The position numbers were made by a program, and so were the translations under genes. Positions 24,091 through 37,184 of a stretch of DNA of 64,000 bases are shown here, in pieces. How positions within the stretch are numbered: position 1 is the stretch's first letter; every line of letters starts with the position of its first letter. The stretch comes from Filosporella fistucella. Lineage: Eukaryota; Ascomycota; Leotiomycetes; Helotiales. The stretch covers positions 818,501 to 882,500 of the forward strand of contig JAQJZZ010000019.1 in NCBI GenBank assembly GCA_030077755.1, written 5' to 3'. Below the pieces are notes generated by a model that made no database searches, was not told the DNA's origin, and was given only the letters and a program-made list of their open reading frames with translations.

Positions 24091-27000
24091 GGAAAAGCTC
24101 TGGAAGGAGTAGAAGCCTCGGTAGAAGCCCAGCGTGTTTCTTGAGACGGGATCGTGGAACAGCTTTCAGGGGGAAGGTCTCATGCGAGGTGGGAGAAAGC
24201 GGTTAGAGGACGTTGTGGAATGTGGTTCAGGGGCAGCAGTGCCTCCGGCCGCCTGGTAAAGGGAAGGATCTGTTGGATGGGCATGGGGCATGGGAGTGGA
24301 CAGGACATGCTGCAGGAACGGAGGAACAGGGTAAGGCGAGGATGTCCTTGGAGACGAGCTACGGAGGTACAGAAAAGTACAGTAAGAGATGAGATGAAAA
24401 AGGGACAGAGAAGGACAAAACAGGCCAACGAGCGAGCGAGGAAATGGCTGCAGGACACAGCGTTTTCATGCCCGGCCCGTTTCCACTGCTTCCACGGTGT
24501 TTCCTCTGTTCCACCTAGGGTTCCACTATATCCTAGTGAACCAAACGGTCGCGCTTGGGCTTGGGCGAGTGGAGTCACTGAGTGCAGTGGATGGGATTTG
24601 CGTTCGTTGAGATGCGTGTGCGGCGAACGAGGCGGCTTTGCCCTTGGGATTCTATTCTGGAGGCAGGGGAGAGTACAGTACAGTACGAGTAGGACACCAG
24701 AAGCAGGGAGGAAGAGTGGAGGAGTGCGACTCCGAAATAACGAGCAGATCAAACATTCAATTTCTGGAAATGGTTTTTGTGGGATTAATATATTTGTAGT
24801 TCCTCTAATTGATCACCGCATGACAGGAGGCCTTGGAAGCTGGAAGTGTCTTGCTGGCATCAAGAGTCCCTGATTGCATTCTGTCTTCCACGCGAGATCA
24901 AGGATTGAAAGGGCGGAGAGAAGCGCCGGCACGCGATTGCTGGTTCCGCTGGGCCAACAGGTCAACGTTCAAGGCGTTCCAGGGCACAACACATCACATC
25001 ACATATCTTGATTACGGAGGCGATGGGTCGGGAGTGAAGCCGAGATGGGTGAGGTGAGAAATGATACGGACGGGTAAAGTCAGGGAGTGGAAAGCAAGAG
25101 AGGGGCAGAGCAGAGCAGAGAGAGAGCAGCGTGATTACTCTCATCTAGGTCGTCGCATGTAACGAGTTACAATGCTGGTCACGTACCTCCGTACCGTCCC
25201 TTCGAATCCAATGCGAATCCGAGATCAAGACTTGCTGCCGTCTTTTCGGCGATGCTGTGACTGATGACGGAGATGCCCATTCCGGCAGCTCGAGGTCAAA
25301 GGCAAAGTAAGATGGCTGATGGATAGGAAGGCAAGATACGAAAGGCCCGATTGATTTCCTTTGCCAGAAGGATGAATATGAAAATGAATATCAGCATAAA
25401 TATTCATTATTCGTCAATGCTCGTCGTCAGTCTAGACCCCCGCAAATTCGCCGCACTGTTTGTTATCGACAAAAGCAGACATCCCATGTTGCAGAAAGTG
25501 AAATATGAGCTGAAGCGTGAAGGAGAAGCCGAAAGAAGAAGACATGAATCTTGGTCGTCGATCCGGTAGACTTCCGCGGCTGGGAGCACCCATCAGCGTC
25601 CCGACTCTCAGGAGGTGTGAGGGCTTGCAGTCTTGCAATTCAAAGTGTGCGTGCGCAGATGCAAAGTTCAGGTGAGGGTGTACTGCGTTATGCAATGCTT
25701 CTTGAAAGTGCGTCGAGGCGAACGGGAGGACATGCCACACAAGTCCAAGCCCAAGCCTCAAGAGAAACAAAATCTAAATCTATCTCCCTATCTCATGCTT
25801 CCAGATCGCGATACAAATAAGCAAGCAGGCAGTTCGTGGGGAGTCTGACTCGGGCGGCGTTGGTCTTTTTTGGTTGTGAAATCTGGATGCGGATGATTGA
25901 AACCACGTTTTCATTTCATGCAGAGTCTTTGGGCTGTGTATCTGTGTATCAATGGTTGTGGTACGGATACCACCGCTATTGGAAGACAACAGGAGTCTCG
26001 TCCATGCTCCTGGCCATCCTTTTTACCCAATACTTTGAATGATTGTGGAAGCATCATCGTAATCTGTGTCTCGTCGTCGTCTTTGTGGCCAGTCATACCG
26101 TCATTGCAATATATGTGAGTTTTGTTGAATTGAGGCATGGCTGGTTGACTGACCATGTGGGTGGGTGATGCATCGATAAGTCGGCAGTCGTGAGGGAGTA
26201 CCGAAAAGCTAAGAAAAAGAAGTTTCTGAGAAGGTATGTTGGAAACGAAGCCTTCTGCCCTCTTTCTCAGCCCTCGCCTGCACCAACCCGAGATTGATGT
26301 TTCTACGGTGCCATCATGCTACGATAGAGTGTGGGATAGTAGAATGCGAGTCTGATTTTCTGCTGACTCTATCATTACTCAGAACCTGTTTGCTCACCCT
26401 CCATTTCATGTTCGGAAAGGCAAAAGTGAAGCAAGTCAAATCATCTCCAGAACGGTTACCAGCAATCTCAAATCAGTTTCAAGACTCCGAAAACTTTTTT
26501 GCGACTGCGATCATCCGCTGTCAGAAGTCAGTTGTGATCATCGCGCAGAGAGATGCCGTAGACTAATGCCAGGAACGGGCAATCAATTGGTGGGTTTGGT
26601 AGTTGATGGACCGTCCTTGAATTCGAAGTGCCTGGCGACCGGCTCCATGAACACTGAAGCCGGGGAATAGCAGCCCAGCCTTCCAGCGTAGTGCACTGAA
26701 GTGGACCGGAAGAGGGTCAGAGGTTGCAGCAGCAATCAGACTTGGAGAGGTAAAATCCGGTTCATTCTAATCCTTAACAGGCAGAAAAGGCACACCAGAG
26801 CAGGGGCAGAAACAGAGCAAGATCGTTTTGGGTCGGTCGGGTCGCCGGGAAGCCTGCAGCGTACCGTGTTCTCCATGAGTCCCATCAAATAGCCCTGTTA
26901 CTCTAGCAGACGGTAGAGTGAAGATCATGAAAAAATGACTGGCGGCCCTGAGATGGCTTGGAATACCCTGTGAGAGTACGTGCTCGACTTACCATGCGGT

Positions 27001-29649
27001 GATGAGTTCAAATGAGGATGGACTCGTGGAAGTCAGGGTTGGTATTTTTCCATGTCCAGGACCTGGATAGAATGGCTTTACGAACCATCCACTCGCCTGT
27101 TCTTTTAATGTAGGCAAAAGTCCAAATCTTGGTTACAATCAGTCACTCCCTCAATATTGGTTGCGGAATCAGTCACTTGATGAGTCGTGACACAAGTCAC
27201 AGCTCATAGCCTAGAATGTTAGATATCACACCTACCGGCGCCTGAAAGCGGCCTCTCATTCCTCAAAACACACTGAATCTGATACTGCGCTGCCAATCTG
27301 GAAGGATGACTCGTCCGTTGCGACTCCAGATCCACCAATAAGGCATAAAGGGAGCCCGGCTGAGCCACTCGTCCGATGAAGTCAAACACAAATTGTGGCG
27401 AGCATTGGCATTGGCATGGCATTGGATTGCAACACAGCTGATGACTCCGAAAACGAACAGGCAGATATTGGACATGAAGGAGGAGGATGAGAAGGATCGA
27501 ATAACGTCCACAGCGTGACTCAAGGCGCCAGAGTCAAAAATAGGATTCGCCGTTGATGGTCACTTGTGATATCGCAGGCGCTCAACATGTCCTGAGGCAA
27601 TACGAACGAGTAAAAGAAAGGGTCTTGACTCCAGCTGGTACTGAAACATGATGAGTCGGCCGTCGATAATGTCGCTGTGGCTGAGATTGATTGTCGGTTT
27701 TGATCAAGAAGTGGAAAAGGTGGATAAAGCTCCATACAGCACCAGCGACGAACACTCCAAGAAAAGCCCCATTCCCAGCAGACCGTTTCTGCCCCTGTTC
27801 TGCTCGCTCCCGGGTGCCCCTTCTCGCCTCTAGCTGCATACGGCTGTTGGAAGCAAACCCCCGACCTTCAGGACGTACCAAACTGCCACCAAAAGCACAC
27901 CAAGGACACACCACGCTTGACCAAAACTTCGAAGCTTCCATAAATTCCACGCCCCGAGAAAATAGGGCCAGGCTAGGAACAGGAACCCGGTCGTAGTGTG
28001 CTGTTTGTACCTGACGCTTCATCCTTTTCAGCATGGCATGGGATGGATGGTCATGGCATCAAGGACCCGCTGAAGCAATAGAATTACACGTTGTGCTGGT
28101 AACGGAGGCGGGAGAAGGAAGAATTCGCTACTGACAACGAAGCAACAAGAAAAAAAGTTGGAGCTGTTGGGGCTGTTGGGCTCAAATTTAGGCGTCGTGT
28201 GTGGTCATGCTAATTTCCAAGCTGGGGTTTGGCTATGAGCTGGGGCTTCGGAGCATTTCCTTCATCAGCGTAATCAATCACACAAGGTTTTTTCAACAGA
28301 TGTTTTGACTCTTTGAGAGAGGCACTCGGATCCAGTTCGTTCAACGGTCGCAAGTGTATGAGGAGAAGCGCAAGAGAGTTTTTCCTGGAAATTCTATATT
28401 TGTCTCCTGGTCCTAGTATACTGCCAGTCCACGAGTCGTGACCGATAGGGAGGTCAGACTGCAGTGGACGTTTGAATCGCGACGCAGTGCAGCAGTGCTG
28501 AAGCAGAAACGACCGAAATTCCAAGAGCTTAATTCCAGAAACGACGCTAGAAGCATCTTAAATTGCGGTCCTCGAGAGTGCAGTCCGGTACCAGAGTAGT
28601 ACTGGCAGTGAGTGGTGTGCCAGGAAATCCCATCTTGCATTCTGAATTTGCGTCAGGGGCATGCTAGACAACCAGGACATCCGGGACCACGTCCGTTCTC
28701 TGTGACGAGGAGTCAAGGACGCGAAAAAGAGCAAATTCTGTGTCAGATCATATGTGCACGAGCTATTTGCATGCGAATTCTTTTGATTGTGCTGATCCTG
28801 AGTGCCCCGTTGTCAGGATTCGTTTTTCTCTCTTTCTTCCCGTCTGGTCTGGTTGTGTTGGAAGGTGGAAGGTGGAAGGTGGTAGTGGATGAAGCAATGA
28901 ATAATGGTTGTTGCTATGCTGAGCTGTACTACATACAGTACTCGTACATGGTGAGTTGCCTCATGGTGGTGCTATTATTCCATGAACTATTACTATTTAT
29001 GACTTACCCCTTTTTCTCAGATCTGGACTTGATCCCAAACGGTGCTTTTGGAGGACTCGTCTAACTTGTTACTCGTCCACTGCAGCAGGCGACCAACGCA
29101 CCACAGGCTCCTCATTTTCAGCACGGCATGTTTTTTCCACTGCTTGGACCAGCCTGTGCTCCTCTCGGTGAATAAGAAGTAAGTATTGAAAAGAATATAT
29201 ATTCATGATTATGAATACGATTATGATTATTATCATAATTATACTTATTCTAATACCTACCATACCCTGCCTGCCCATGCACACACAAAAAAAGAGCTGC
29301 TCATTTCGATTTGTCTTTTTTTCTTTTGCTTCCGTGTTCCCCTAGTCCCGCGCAGCCGTCCAGTGTCTCCATCCCGGTACTGCACCAGTTGAGTTGAGTA
29401 CGGAGTAGGAGTAGCAGTTTATTCAGACAGGGCAACCAGGGCAAGGAAGGCAAAGGCAAGCCAGGCCAGCCCGGAGCATCCCTATCCCTATCCCTAATCC
29501 TGTCTTGACCTGACCTGTCCTGTGCTTGTCTCCTGGATTTATTATTTTATTATTCCATTTCTATTTTGCCCAAGGAGAGATCTTCTCCCTTGTCTGGCAT
29601 GCTCGTATAAGACACCTCGGAGCCCCCTTCGTCGGCCAAATATTCTTGA
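24091..29649. other. Middle of gene-poor region
   Basis: No protein gene seen. Open frames on opposite strands overlap (for example 24154..24873 plus and 24180..24752 minus) as expected for GC-rich noncoding DNA. From about 24.1 to 25.1 kb the plus strand is strongly G/A-rich. Small simple repeats occur: GAGCA/GAGA units near 25106..25130, three GGAAGGT units near 28860..28882, and ATCCCT units near 29480..29500 that resemble, but are not, telomeric repeats. AT-rich self-complementary sequence occurs near 29200..29245. Confidence 0.45.
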
Positions 29650-32200
29650 CCTTTGTTAAATAATACCTGCGGCTTGCTGCTGTCCTCGACCTCATCATCA
29701 TCACCATCATCCTTCCTTTGCGGATCCTGCTGGTACATTTCAGCTGCTGCAATAGTCGTCCGCTTCCACATCTCAGCCCACCAGCTCGCATTGACGGTTA
29801 CTCACTCCACAAGTAACTTTTGCCAACAAGACCAAGACTTGCACTTACTACAACCACCGACTCACATATATCGACCGACTCATCCAGACAGAAACATCTC
29901 GGAAACAGGCAGCATTCCAATCTTCCATCCTTCCAAATCTTCCAGGGCCGACCGATCGCTCTCGCAGACTCTCATACATCATCCTATTCTACCGGCAGCA
30001 GTTCACGCCAGATCCCTCCCCCAAGCCGCTGCATTTCGGCTACGTACGCTTTCACACACCCACCCGGCATTAAGGTCACAGCTCCCGCCCAGCTCAGTCG
30101 CGCCGTCGCAGACACTGTCGCAAAAGTCTCAGATTGTCAAAGCAACCCAAATCTTAAGAGGACTCATAATAATACGAAGGGAACCCCGTCCCTGGTTGAG
30201 ATCCATTGCACACATTCATTCGATCCTTCGATAATAATTCTTTTGGGAAAATTCTTGCGACACATTCCAGCTGTTGCATCCATCGCATACACCTTCCGTA
30301 ACTTTTATCATCCCTCCTCTCCGAAGTACAGCTGCAGGAGTAACACGACGGAATAAAAAAAGTTCCCTCGGAAGCACCGCACTCCTTTTTAAAAAGGAGG
30401 CAGAATAGCCTGCGCAACGCAGTCCAAAAGCAACGTGAGTCAGACATTCACGCCTGCATTGTAAGCAAACATCGATGTGGTGCAAAGTGGCAACTCATGG
30501 AAATTGCGAATCTTGTTCAGGGGAGAAGTATATACATCTTGCAGGTCACTGACAATGTTTTCTATAGACTCCACAAAACTTCAATATGATTACTAGGGAG
30601 GTACAATCGTGCAACATGGGACGTGGTGCCTACGATACAACTGGTGTACCTAAACCACCACCACCAAAGCCTAGATAACAACCTGCTACGAAATTATCCT
30701 CTCATCGACTCCTTCGAGCGATCTCGACTTCGAGACCAGTCTGCGATTTCGAACGCAGCACCCGAAACATCACAACACCAGCCTCGCGAATACCTACAAA
30801 CCCCTTTTCTCGAGCGAAATACTACATTCTCAAGATATACAAACATTTGGCAACAAATTACCTCCTTTAATTACACCCGCTTCGCATATCGAGTCATCCT
30901 GTACCTGTACATTACAATCATACCCACGACCAGCGACGATTCTTCTTCGTTTCCTATCATGTTACATCTTACATTCCCAGCAAGCAATTGATCTGTCTCT
31001 CATCGCTTCAAACTACATACCCCCAAAAGTTTCAAGTTTCCCGATTTTCGCTTTCCGCCCATCGGACACATTGCCAGCGAGTCTTGATCCACAGCACAGA
31101 CAGCGTCTCTTCTGCAAAACACAAAAGCTCAATCGTTCCGTCAATTCATCCAAACATACGTACACCACATCAAATACCAAAAATGGGAATAGGAACCGGC
31201 GTTGCATCTAGACGGATCTGGTTTGCTTGGGGCTGCTTCGTGTTACATTTACTCGCTTTTTCCTCATTTCTTCACCATTTTCCTTTGCTCGCTCGCATCT
31301 CATAGCGTGTTCTTCCTGTATTATCACCATCATGTGCAAGAGATATTGTATTTCCTTGGTTTTCACTTTTGTTTTCGGATACACAAAAATTGGGGTCTGT
31401 TGGGATACTAAAAAATTACTGGGAAATCTATTGTAACGGGATGGGAAAATGTGCTTTTTTGTCTTTGGTTTTTTTGGTTTGCTTTTTTTTTTTAGGCAGC
31501 CTCTTGTTTGGAAAGATCGCGATTTGCATATAGACTTTGACTTTTTACCTCCTTTTTTGAATCTGCTTTTTGGGACTTAGGTGGTCGTCACAATTGGGAT
31601 GCTCAGCTTATTACACCTTGCAGGCGATCATTAGGAGGCAGTGAGTCCGGGGACACCTCGCGGGTACCGGGCTTGCGAACTTTGTACAAGATAGGAACGA
31701 GAATTCTTTTGTTTTAGTGTTTGTTGCTTTGGCTTTTTACACTTCGACAACCTTCTATCTTTCTACAACCTTTCTCGATCTCGCGAAAGAGAGGGTGTTT
31801 TATTTTATCTTTAGTTGAAGGGCCATTTATTTCTATGCTAGTTGGTTGTTTGGTTTTTCCGATTCTCTGTTTTAACTAAGTCCTGTAAGCCTCTTTACAT
31901 CTCTAGGTGGGAAAAGTAAGGGCCCTCGAAATAATAATGAAGCGGGCTGGATCCTGAGTGGTTGGACGAGAATTGAGGGTTAGGGCTTTTGTTGGAGAGA
32001 GAAGATACCCCCATTAGACTTTGTACGAGCTTCTCCAGAGAAGAGGGATAGAATGTGGGATATTCTATGGATATTGCTATTGGACCTTTTTGCGTTTTGT
32101 ATTTGCAGACGAGGTACTGCGATTGAGCGAGCGAGCGAGTTATAGGTCTGTCTTGATTAGAGAATTATAATAAGAGACGTACTTAATACTTTCACACACT
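29650..32200 (+). other. Candidate transcript unit: long C/A-rich leader, 40-codon ORF, T/G-rich trailer
   Basis: From about 29.65 to 31.18 kb the plus strand is C/A-rich with very few long frames, as in fungal 5' leaders. At 31183 an ATG in a favourable context (CCAAAAATGG) opens a frame to 31305 coding about 40 residues with a hydrophobic stretch (FAWGCFVLHLLAFSSFL). Downstream to about 32.2 kb the plus strand is T/G-rich, as in fungal 3' trailers, and includes a T-tract ending in TTTTTTTTTTAG at about 31494. This is compositional evidence only. It may be a long noncoding RNA, a small-peptide mRNA, or the leader of an unrecognised spliced gene. Confidence 0.35.
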
Positions 32201-33484
32201 TTTCCCTTCCATTTTGATATTATGTGATGATAGCTGCACTTTTTCGAATCAAGATAGTGATAGCAGCAGCAAATCGAGAATAGTGACATCTAAGTCAGCA
32301 TCAGAATACAACATCCAAAGCACCACCTCTTCCTCTCCATCTAACACCATCACACCAGCTAACTCTCCTCCACAATCCATCCTCTCCCCTCCCAAAAATA
32401 AAACTTTCCCCCCCTCCCCATACACACACCATCTCTAATGCCCCTCCCAAACCTCTCTCTCACCACCACTACCCCCGGCAACCTCCAGCCCAAAAAAGCA
32501 CTAAGGAGAACGTGTACCGTAACTTCCCTCTCACCTAAAAAAGCAAATATGTTGTGCGACGGCTTTTGTGTTAGCTGGGATCGGGCGGGTAGGGGATGGG
32601 ATGGGATATCAGATATCATATTCTTGAGTGGAAAAGGAATTGGGGTGGACGGGGAGGGGGTGTTTGTTTTGGAAGTTTGGGGAGCAAATATGATACGGAT
32701 GGGATGGAAGAATGGGTGGCAGTTTTTGAGTTTTTCTTGTGATACTGTAAACGTCATATATATAATACATTTGAAAGGTTTGCTGATGTCATAGGTAGGT
32801 AAGTGTGTTTAATATTAGTGAATTCGATACGGAGTATACTACCAAATTCTTATTCATATTACATAAGTTATATGATATCAGAAAAGACGCAATTCCCATC
32901 TCATCTCCAATCCCCTATTCCAAGATATCTTGCCGTTACGGAGTATAATTGTTCTCTACTATATGTACATGTACTTGACGAGAACGAGATAAGGAGGCTG
33001 AATGCAGGCCCAGCTTCTAGAAGGAATATGCAGGCCCGATCCTTCTCAATCCCGTCGTCCAGATTACTGGGTTTTATTGCGGTGGGGGTGTGGGATTTTG
33101 ATGGTGGTGTGGTGGGGGTAGATGGATGAGAAACTTGGAACGTGAACGTGGATGGAACGGAAAAGGGGTTTTGTGGGAAGGGGGTGTGTGGGTTACCGTA
33201 GAAGGTGAGGGTTAGTAAGGGATTATGTAAGAGAGGCTGTGGATTTTGGGTGGGTGGGCGTGATGAGACAGTGAGGGGCAGATAGACGGATAGATTGCTA
33301 GAAGGTATCGCGAATATACGACAGAATTCGATCAGAGAGGAAGATTCGTGATAGACGATAGACAATCGGCATCAGCATCAACAGCTCGTTCAAATACCGC
33401 CTGCCACTTCGAAAGAAAACCAACTACCTAGACACCCAAACCCTCACCCTCCGCTCTTCATCAACAACCTCACTCCCCGTCAAA
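32201..33484. other. Right part of gene-poor region and ARPC5 promoter
   Basis: Nothing convincingly coding. Pyrimidine/adenine-rich and then guanine/thymine-rich tracts alternate. The last 120 bp before ARPC5 are C/A-rich, as expected for a short leader. Confidence 0.5.
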
Positions 33485-34436
33485 ATGTCCATAATCCAAC
33501 AAAACACCACCGCCTCCCTCTCCGACAACTGGCGCACGATTAACATCGACCTCCTTGACCCAGAATCCTCATCCAATTTCCAAACCTCCACCCTCCACCC
33601 CCCCTTCCCATCCATCTCCGAATCTGAGATCCGCACCGTCGCGCAACAGGTTCGCCAACTGTTACGCGGGGGAGATGCAGAGGGTGCGTTGAGAGGAGCG
33701 TTGGAGAGTGCGCCGTATGGGGGAAGTGAGGCTGTGAAGGAGATTCATCTAGGGACTGTGGTGGAGGTTTTGCAGAGTATCAAGGCGAGTGAGATGACGC
33801 CTTTGCTGAAGGGGATTTTTGGGAGTGAGGGCGGGGGAGAGGTTTGTGATGTGCTTGTTAAGTATTTGTGAGTGCTTTTCTTTTTCTTTTGTGGGATGTT
33901 TGGGATGAGGATAGGGATAGGAGTTTAGGGATGGGTTTGGATTTGGATTTGGGAGGGAGGGAAAGCTGTGGGATATTGGGATAGAGATGGTGTGTGTGGG
34001 TTTGCTGGAGGGAGTATACTGAAGGCGTTTATTTGAGGGAACTGCTACTTTGGATGGATTTGGTAGCTGTCGAGTTCAAGTGGATGAGATCTTGAAACTC
34101 TTGTCATGACGGACCAGCAGCAAACTGCTTTCATCTCTTTTTTCAAGACATCCTCTTGCTTCCAAGCAGACGTTCATGAGAAATATGCTAATACGGCTCT
34201 ACAACAGGTACAAAGGCATGGCAGCCTCAAGTAACAGCAAAACTCCCTCACGAAACTCGACTCTTACTCCTCAAAGCACCGGCGCAGGTTTCTCACAAAT
34301 GGGCGGCAGACCCGGAGCAGGAAATGAAAGCAGTGGTGCTGCTATGAGCGTTCTACTCTCGTGGCATGAAAAGGTTGTTGAAGTTGCGGGGTTGGGATGC
34401 GTTGGACGATGCATGACGGATTGGAGAAAGGTCTAG
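33485..34436 (+). CDS. Arp2/3 complex subunit 5 (p16-Arc, ARPC5)
   Basis: Smallest subunit of the Arp2/3 complex, which nucleates branched actin filaments at endocytic patches. Exons 33485..33867 and 34208..34436 give 203 residues. NWRTINIDLLDPES matches the family N-terminus; VRQLLRGGDAEGALRGALES and APYGGSEAVKEIHLGTVVEVL follow, and KYLYKGMA is rebuilt across the intron. The C-terminus SVLLSWHEKVVEVAGLGCVG and MTDWRKV is close to the human ending. The intron is 340 bp, much longer than others in the window. A Ser/Gly-rich insert sits between KGMA and SVLLSWHEK. Functional partner of endocytosis genes such as AP-2 alpha, but not a physical cluster. Confidence 0.94.
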
Positions 34437-35308
34437 ATACCATTTTACGGAGCGTCGACGGAACAATGGTGGGACATACGGATATACTGGGGTGAAGCGT
34501 GATTCGGGGTGAGAGACGTCATTACGTCTGGGACAGCGAAGCATGTTGCAGAGAGATTTGGACTGGTGAAGCAAAAGTGGAATGACAGACATGAATCGCA
34601 GGTTTCCAAAATAGACATCAATCATTTGCAGCACACACTCAACTTACGCACTCTCAATAATCTCGTTCTGGACCCTCCATCACATGTCGTCCAAATAATC
34701 ATTCCGGCTAACGGCCTTTGCAATCCGGCAAATGGCTTCCGATACTGAGGCTCCTCGTAATAATTTATCCCTCAATTTCACATCTTGGCAGTCTAGTAAG
34801 TGCTCCGATTTCGCTATCACTGCATAATATTAACAATGCAACTAGACTTTTTGAAAATCACCTATCCCGTTACTGCTTTACTCATCCACTGTTATCCTCG
34901 CTTTACCTGCCTGAAGGTATAGTTTCCTGGCTTATACTTGTTCTTTGGCGCGGCGTAAGATAGAGAAATACCCTTTTTAGTGAAGGGGTCCACTGTTTTT
35001 TAAGAATTAGTGATAGGATATGCAATGCTTCTGAGATTTGGTTCCGTTCTCGCAGTTTGTATGGTTTTGATGTTGTATTTCAATACTGTTTTCCCATTCT
35101 CCCTCCACAGCAGATTTCAACAGTATCACATTTCTACTTACTGATCACCAGACAATCTGTCTATTTACTGATCATTGCTCTACCATCTATCAATTCTGTT
35201 AATCACAGCCTTCAATGTCCCCAATCTCGCTCAGACTCCATCCTCAACACGATTCTTTTTCTTTTATTATTCCCCATCACTGAAAACCCCATAAACCTCC
35301 CAAGCAAA
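34437..35308. other. Intergenic region before third permease
   Basis: About 870 bp; no gene seen. The final 200 bp are T/C-rich and then A/C-rich, consistent with promoter and leader of the downstream permease. Confidence 0.5.
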
Positions 35309-37184
35309 ATGGCATTCTCACGCGCCCCAGAAGATAGACCTACCCCCTCAGCAGTCTACAATTACAGGATATACGTCCTTACTTTTCTCTCCTGTCTCGG
35401 TAGTTGGATGTTCGGCTACAATAATGGTGTTATAGCCGGTGTCCTCGTCCTTCCTTCTTTCGTACACGATTTCAACCTCCCTGAGACGGGGAGTAAAGAG
35501 TATAACAACGTGATTGGGAATATTGTTTCTTTCCTACAGATTGGGGGTTTGGTAGGCGCTGTGGCTACTTTTCCGTGTATGAAGATTTGGGGAAGGAAAA
35601 TTGCTTTGGCTGTTGGAGCCGGGGTGTATCTCATTGGTGCTATTTTGCAGGTACATTTTATCTACCCTCCTTGATATTCTTCTTCATAGAAATACTGACC
35701 TCCTCAGACCTTCTCGGCGGGAAATATGGCGCTTATGTATTCTGGGCGTCTTATAACTGGTTTAGGTACCGGCTCTGCAACTGTTGTTGTCCCTCTGGTT
35801 CGCACTCACTCCAGCTTATAAGATTCCCATGACAGGATACTAAAAATTCTAGTATATTGCAGAACTAGCACCACCTTCTATTCGTGGCTCTCTAGTAGGT
35901 ATCTACGAAATCAACAACCAGCTCTCCTCGCTCGTCGGGTACTGGTGCAACTACCTCGTCAACGAATACCTCTCTCCCTCCTCTACCCAATGGCGCATCC
36001 CCCTCGCCATGCAAATCATCCCTTCCTCCCTGCTAATCCTCGCCTCTCTATTCCTCCTCCCCGAATCGCCTCGTTTCCTCATCTTATCCAACAAAACTGA
36101 AAAAGCAAGACAAGTTTTATCATATATCAGACATTTAGATGCAGAACATGAATATGTGGTCACTGAGATAGAGGAGATTGAGACTGCGATTAGAAGGGAA
36201 GGAACGGGAGGGGGATGGAAGTTGTGGAAGGAGTTGGGTTGGAAGGGAAATAGGAGGAGAGTGGTTATTGGGGTTTGTCTCATGTTTGGACAGAATTTCA
36301 CGGGGATACAGGCTGTGAATTTTTATACGCCGGCAATCTTTAGGAGTATTGGGTTTGATGGGACGAAGTTGGTTTTGTTGGCTAGTGGTATGTTTGATCC
36401 CCTCTCTTCCCTTCTATTTTCACACCTTGCTGGTAACGAGTTCTATGTAATGTTTTCCAGGAGTGAGAAACTCAAGAGAATGAAGTGCAGAAATATCACT
36501 AAGTTGTTATCTAGGTATGTACGCAGCCGTCAAAACCATAACCACAATCCTCGCTCTAGTCTTCTTCATCGACCGTCTGGGCCGGAGAAAACTACTCCTT
36601 ACCAGCTCTCTAGGAACCAGTCTCGCACTCTTCTACATCGGTGCCTTCGTCACAGTAAAACATATCGATCTGACCAAACCTCAGGCGAAAAGTCCTCCTG
36701 GATGGATCGCTATAGTTTGTGTGTATATCTATGCTGTAAGTCTCCTATTCCCTCCCTTCTAATTTACCAACTCCCCTACCCCTTCACCCCCTCCCCACCC
36801 AAAAATACAATCTAACACAACTCCCCACAGGCTTCCTTCTCAATAGCCTGGAACGGGGTAGTCTGGGTCTACTGCGCCGAGATCTTCCCCACACGCATCA
36901 AAGAACTAGCCGTCTGTCTCACGACAGCCGCTCAATGGCTCTCTCAATTCATTATTGCGCGCGCTTCGCCAGCTATGTTGACCAGTTTGAAAGGAGGCTT
37001 CTTCTTCTTTTTTGCGGCTTGTATTGTAGGGATGGGGGGGATGGTTTGGTTGTTTTTGCCGGAGACGAAGGGGAGGAGTTTGGAGGGTATGGACGAGGTT
37101 TTTGGGTGTGCTTATGGGGGGCAGGGGGAGAGTGTGGTGGGGGAGGTGAGGGAGAGGGAGGGGGAGAAGAGGGTGGGTGTTTAG
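35309..37184 (+). CDS. MFS sugar/quinate-type transporter
   Basis: Plasma-membrane transporter, 513 residues from exons 35309..35650, 35708..35797, 35853..36387, 36515..36735 and 36831..37184. Helix 1 has GSWMFGYNNGVIAGVLVLPSF; then KIWGRKIALAVGAGVYLIGA, GLGTGSATVVVPLYIAELAP (spanning an intron), LPESPRFLILSNKTEKA, FGQNFTGIQAVNFYTPAIF, DRLGRRKLLLTSS, CAEIFPTRIKELAV and LPETKGRSLEGMDEVF. The second intron has a GTTCGC donor and a TACTAA branch point. The C-terminal 30 residues are encoded by a strikingly G-rich tract (37116..37180). Substrate could be hexose, quinate or another polyol-like compound; motifs do not decide. Confidence 0.92.

Noticed and set aside
24154..24873. 239-codon plus-strand frame and the 190-codon minus-strand frame overlapping it
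   Set aside because: Long mirrored frames in GC-rich DNA with Arg/Gly/Trp-heavy or Pro/Leu/Ser-heavy translations and no domain; typical of noncoding sequence.
25185..25225. TTCGAATCC string as a tRNA B-box
   Set aside because: No matching A-box or cloverleaf stems could be drawn around it.
29480..29500. ATCCCT repeats as interstitial telomere sequence
   Set aside because: Units are ATCCCT rather than the fungal telomeric CCCTAA, and there are only about three copies.
32359..32794. Overlapping plus and minus frames of about 120-130 codons
   Set aside because: Mirror-image frames with low-complexity content; no conserved motif on either strand.
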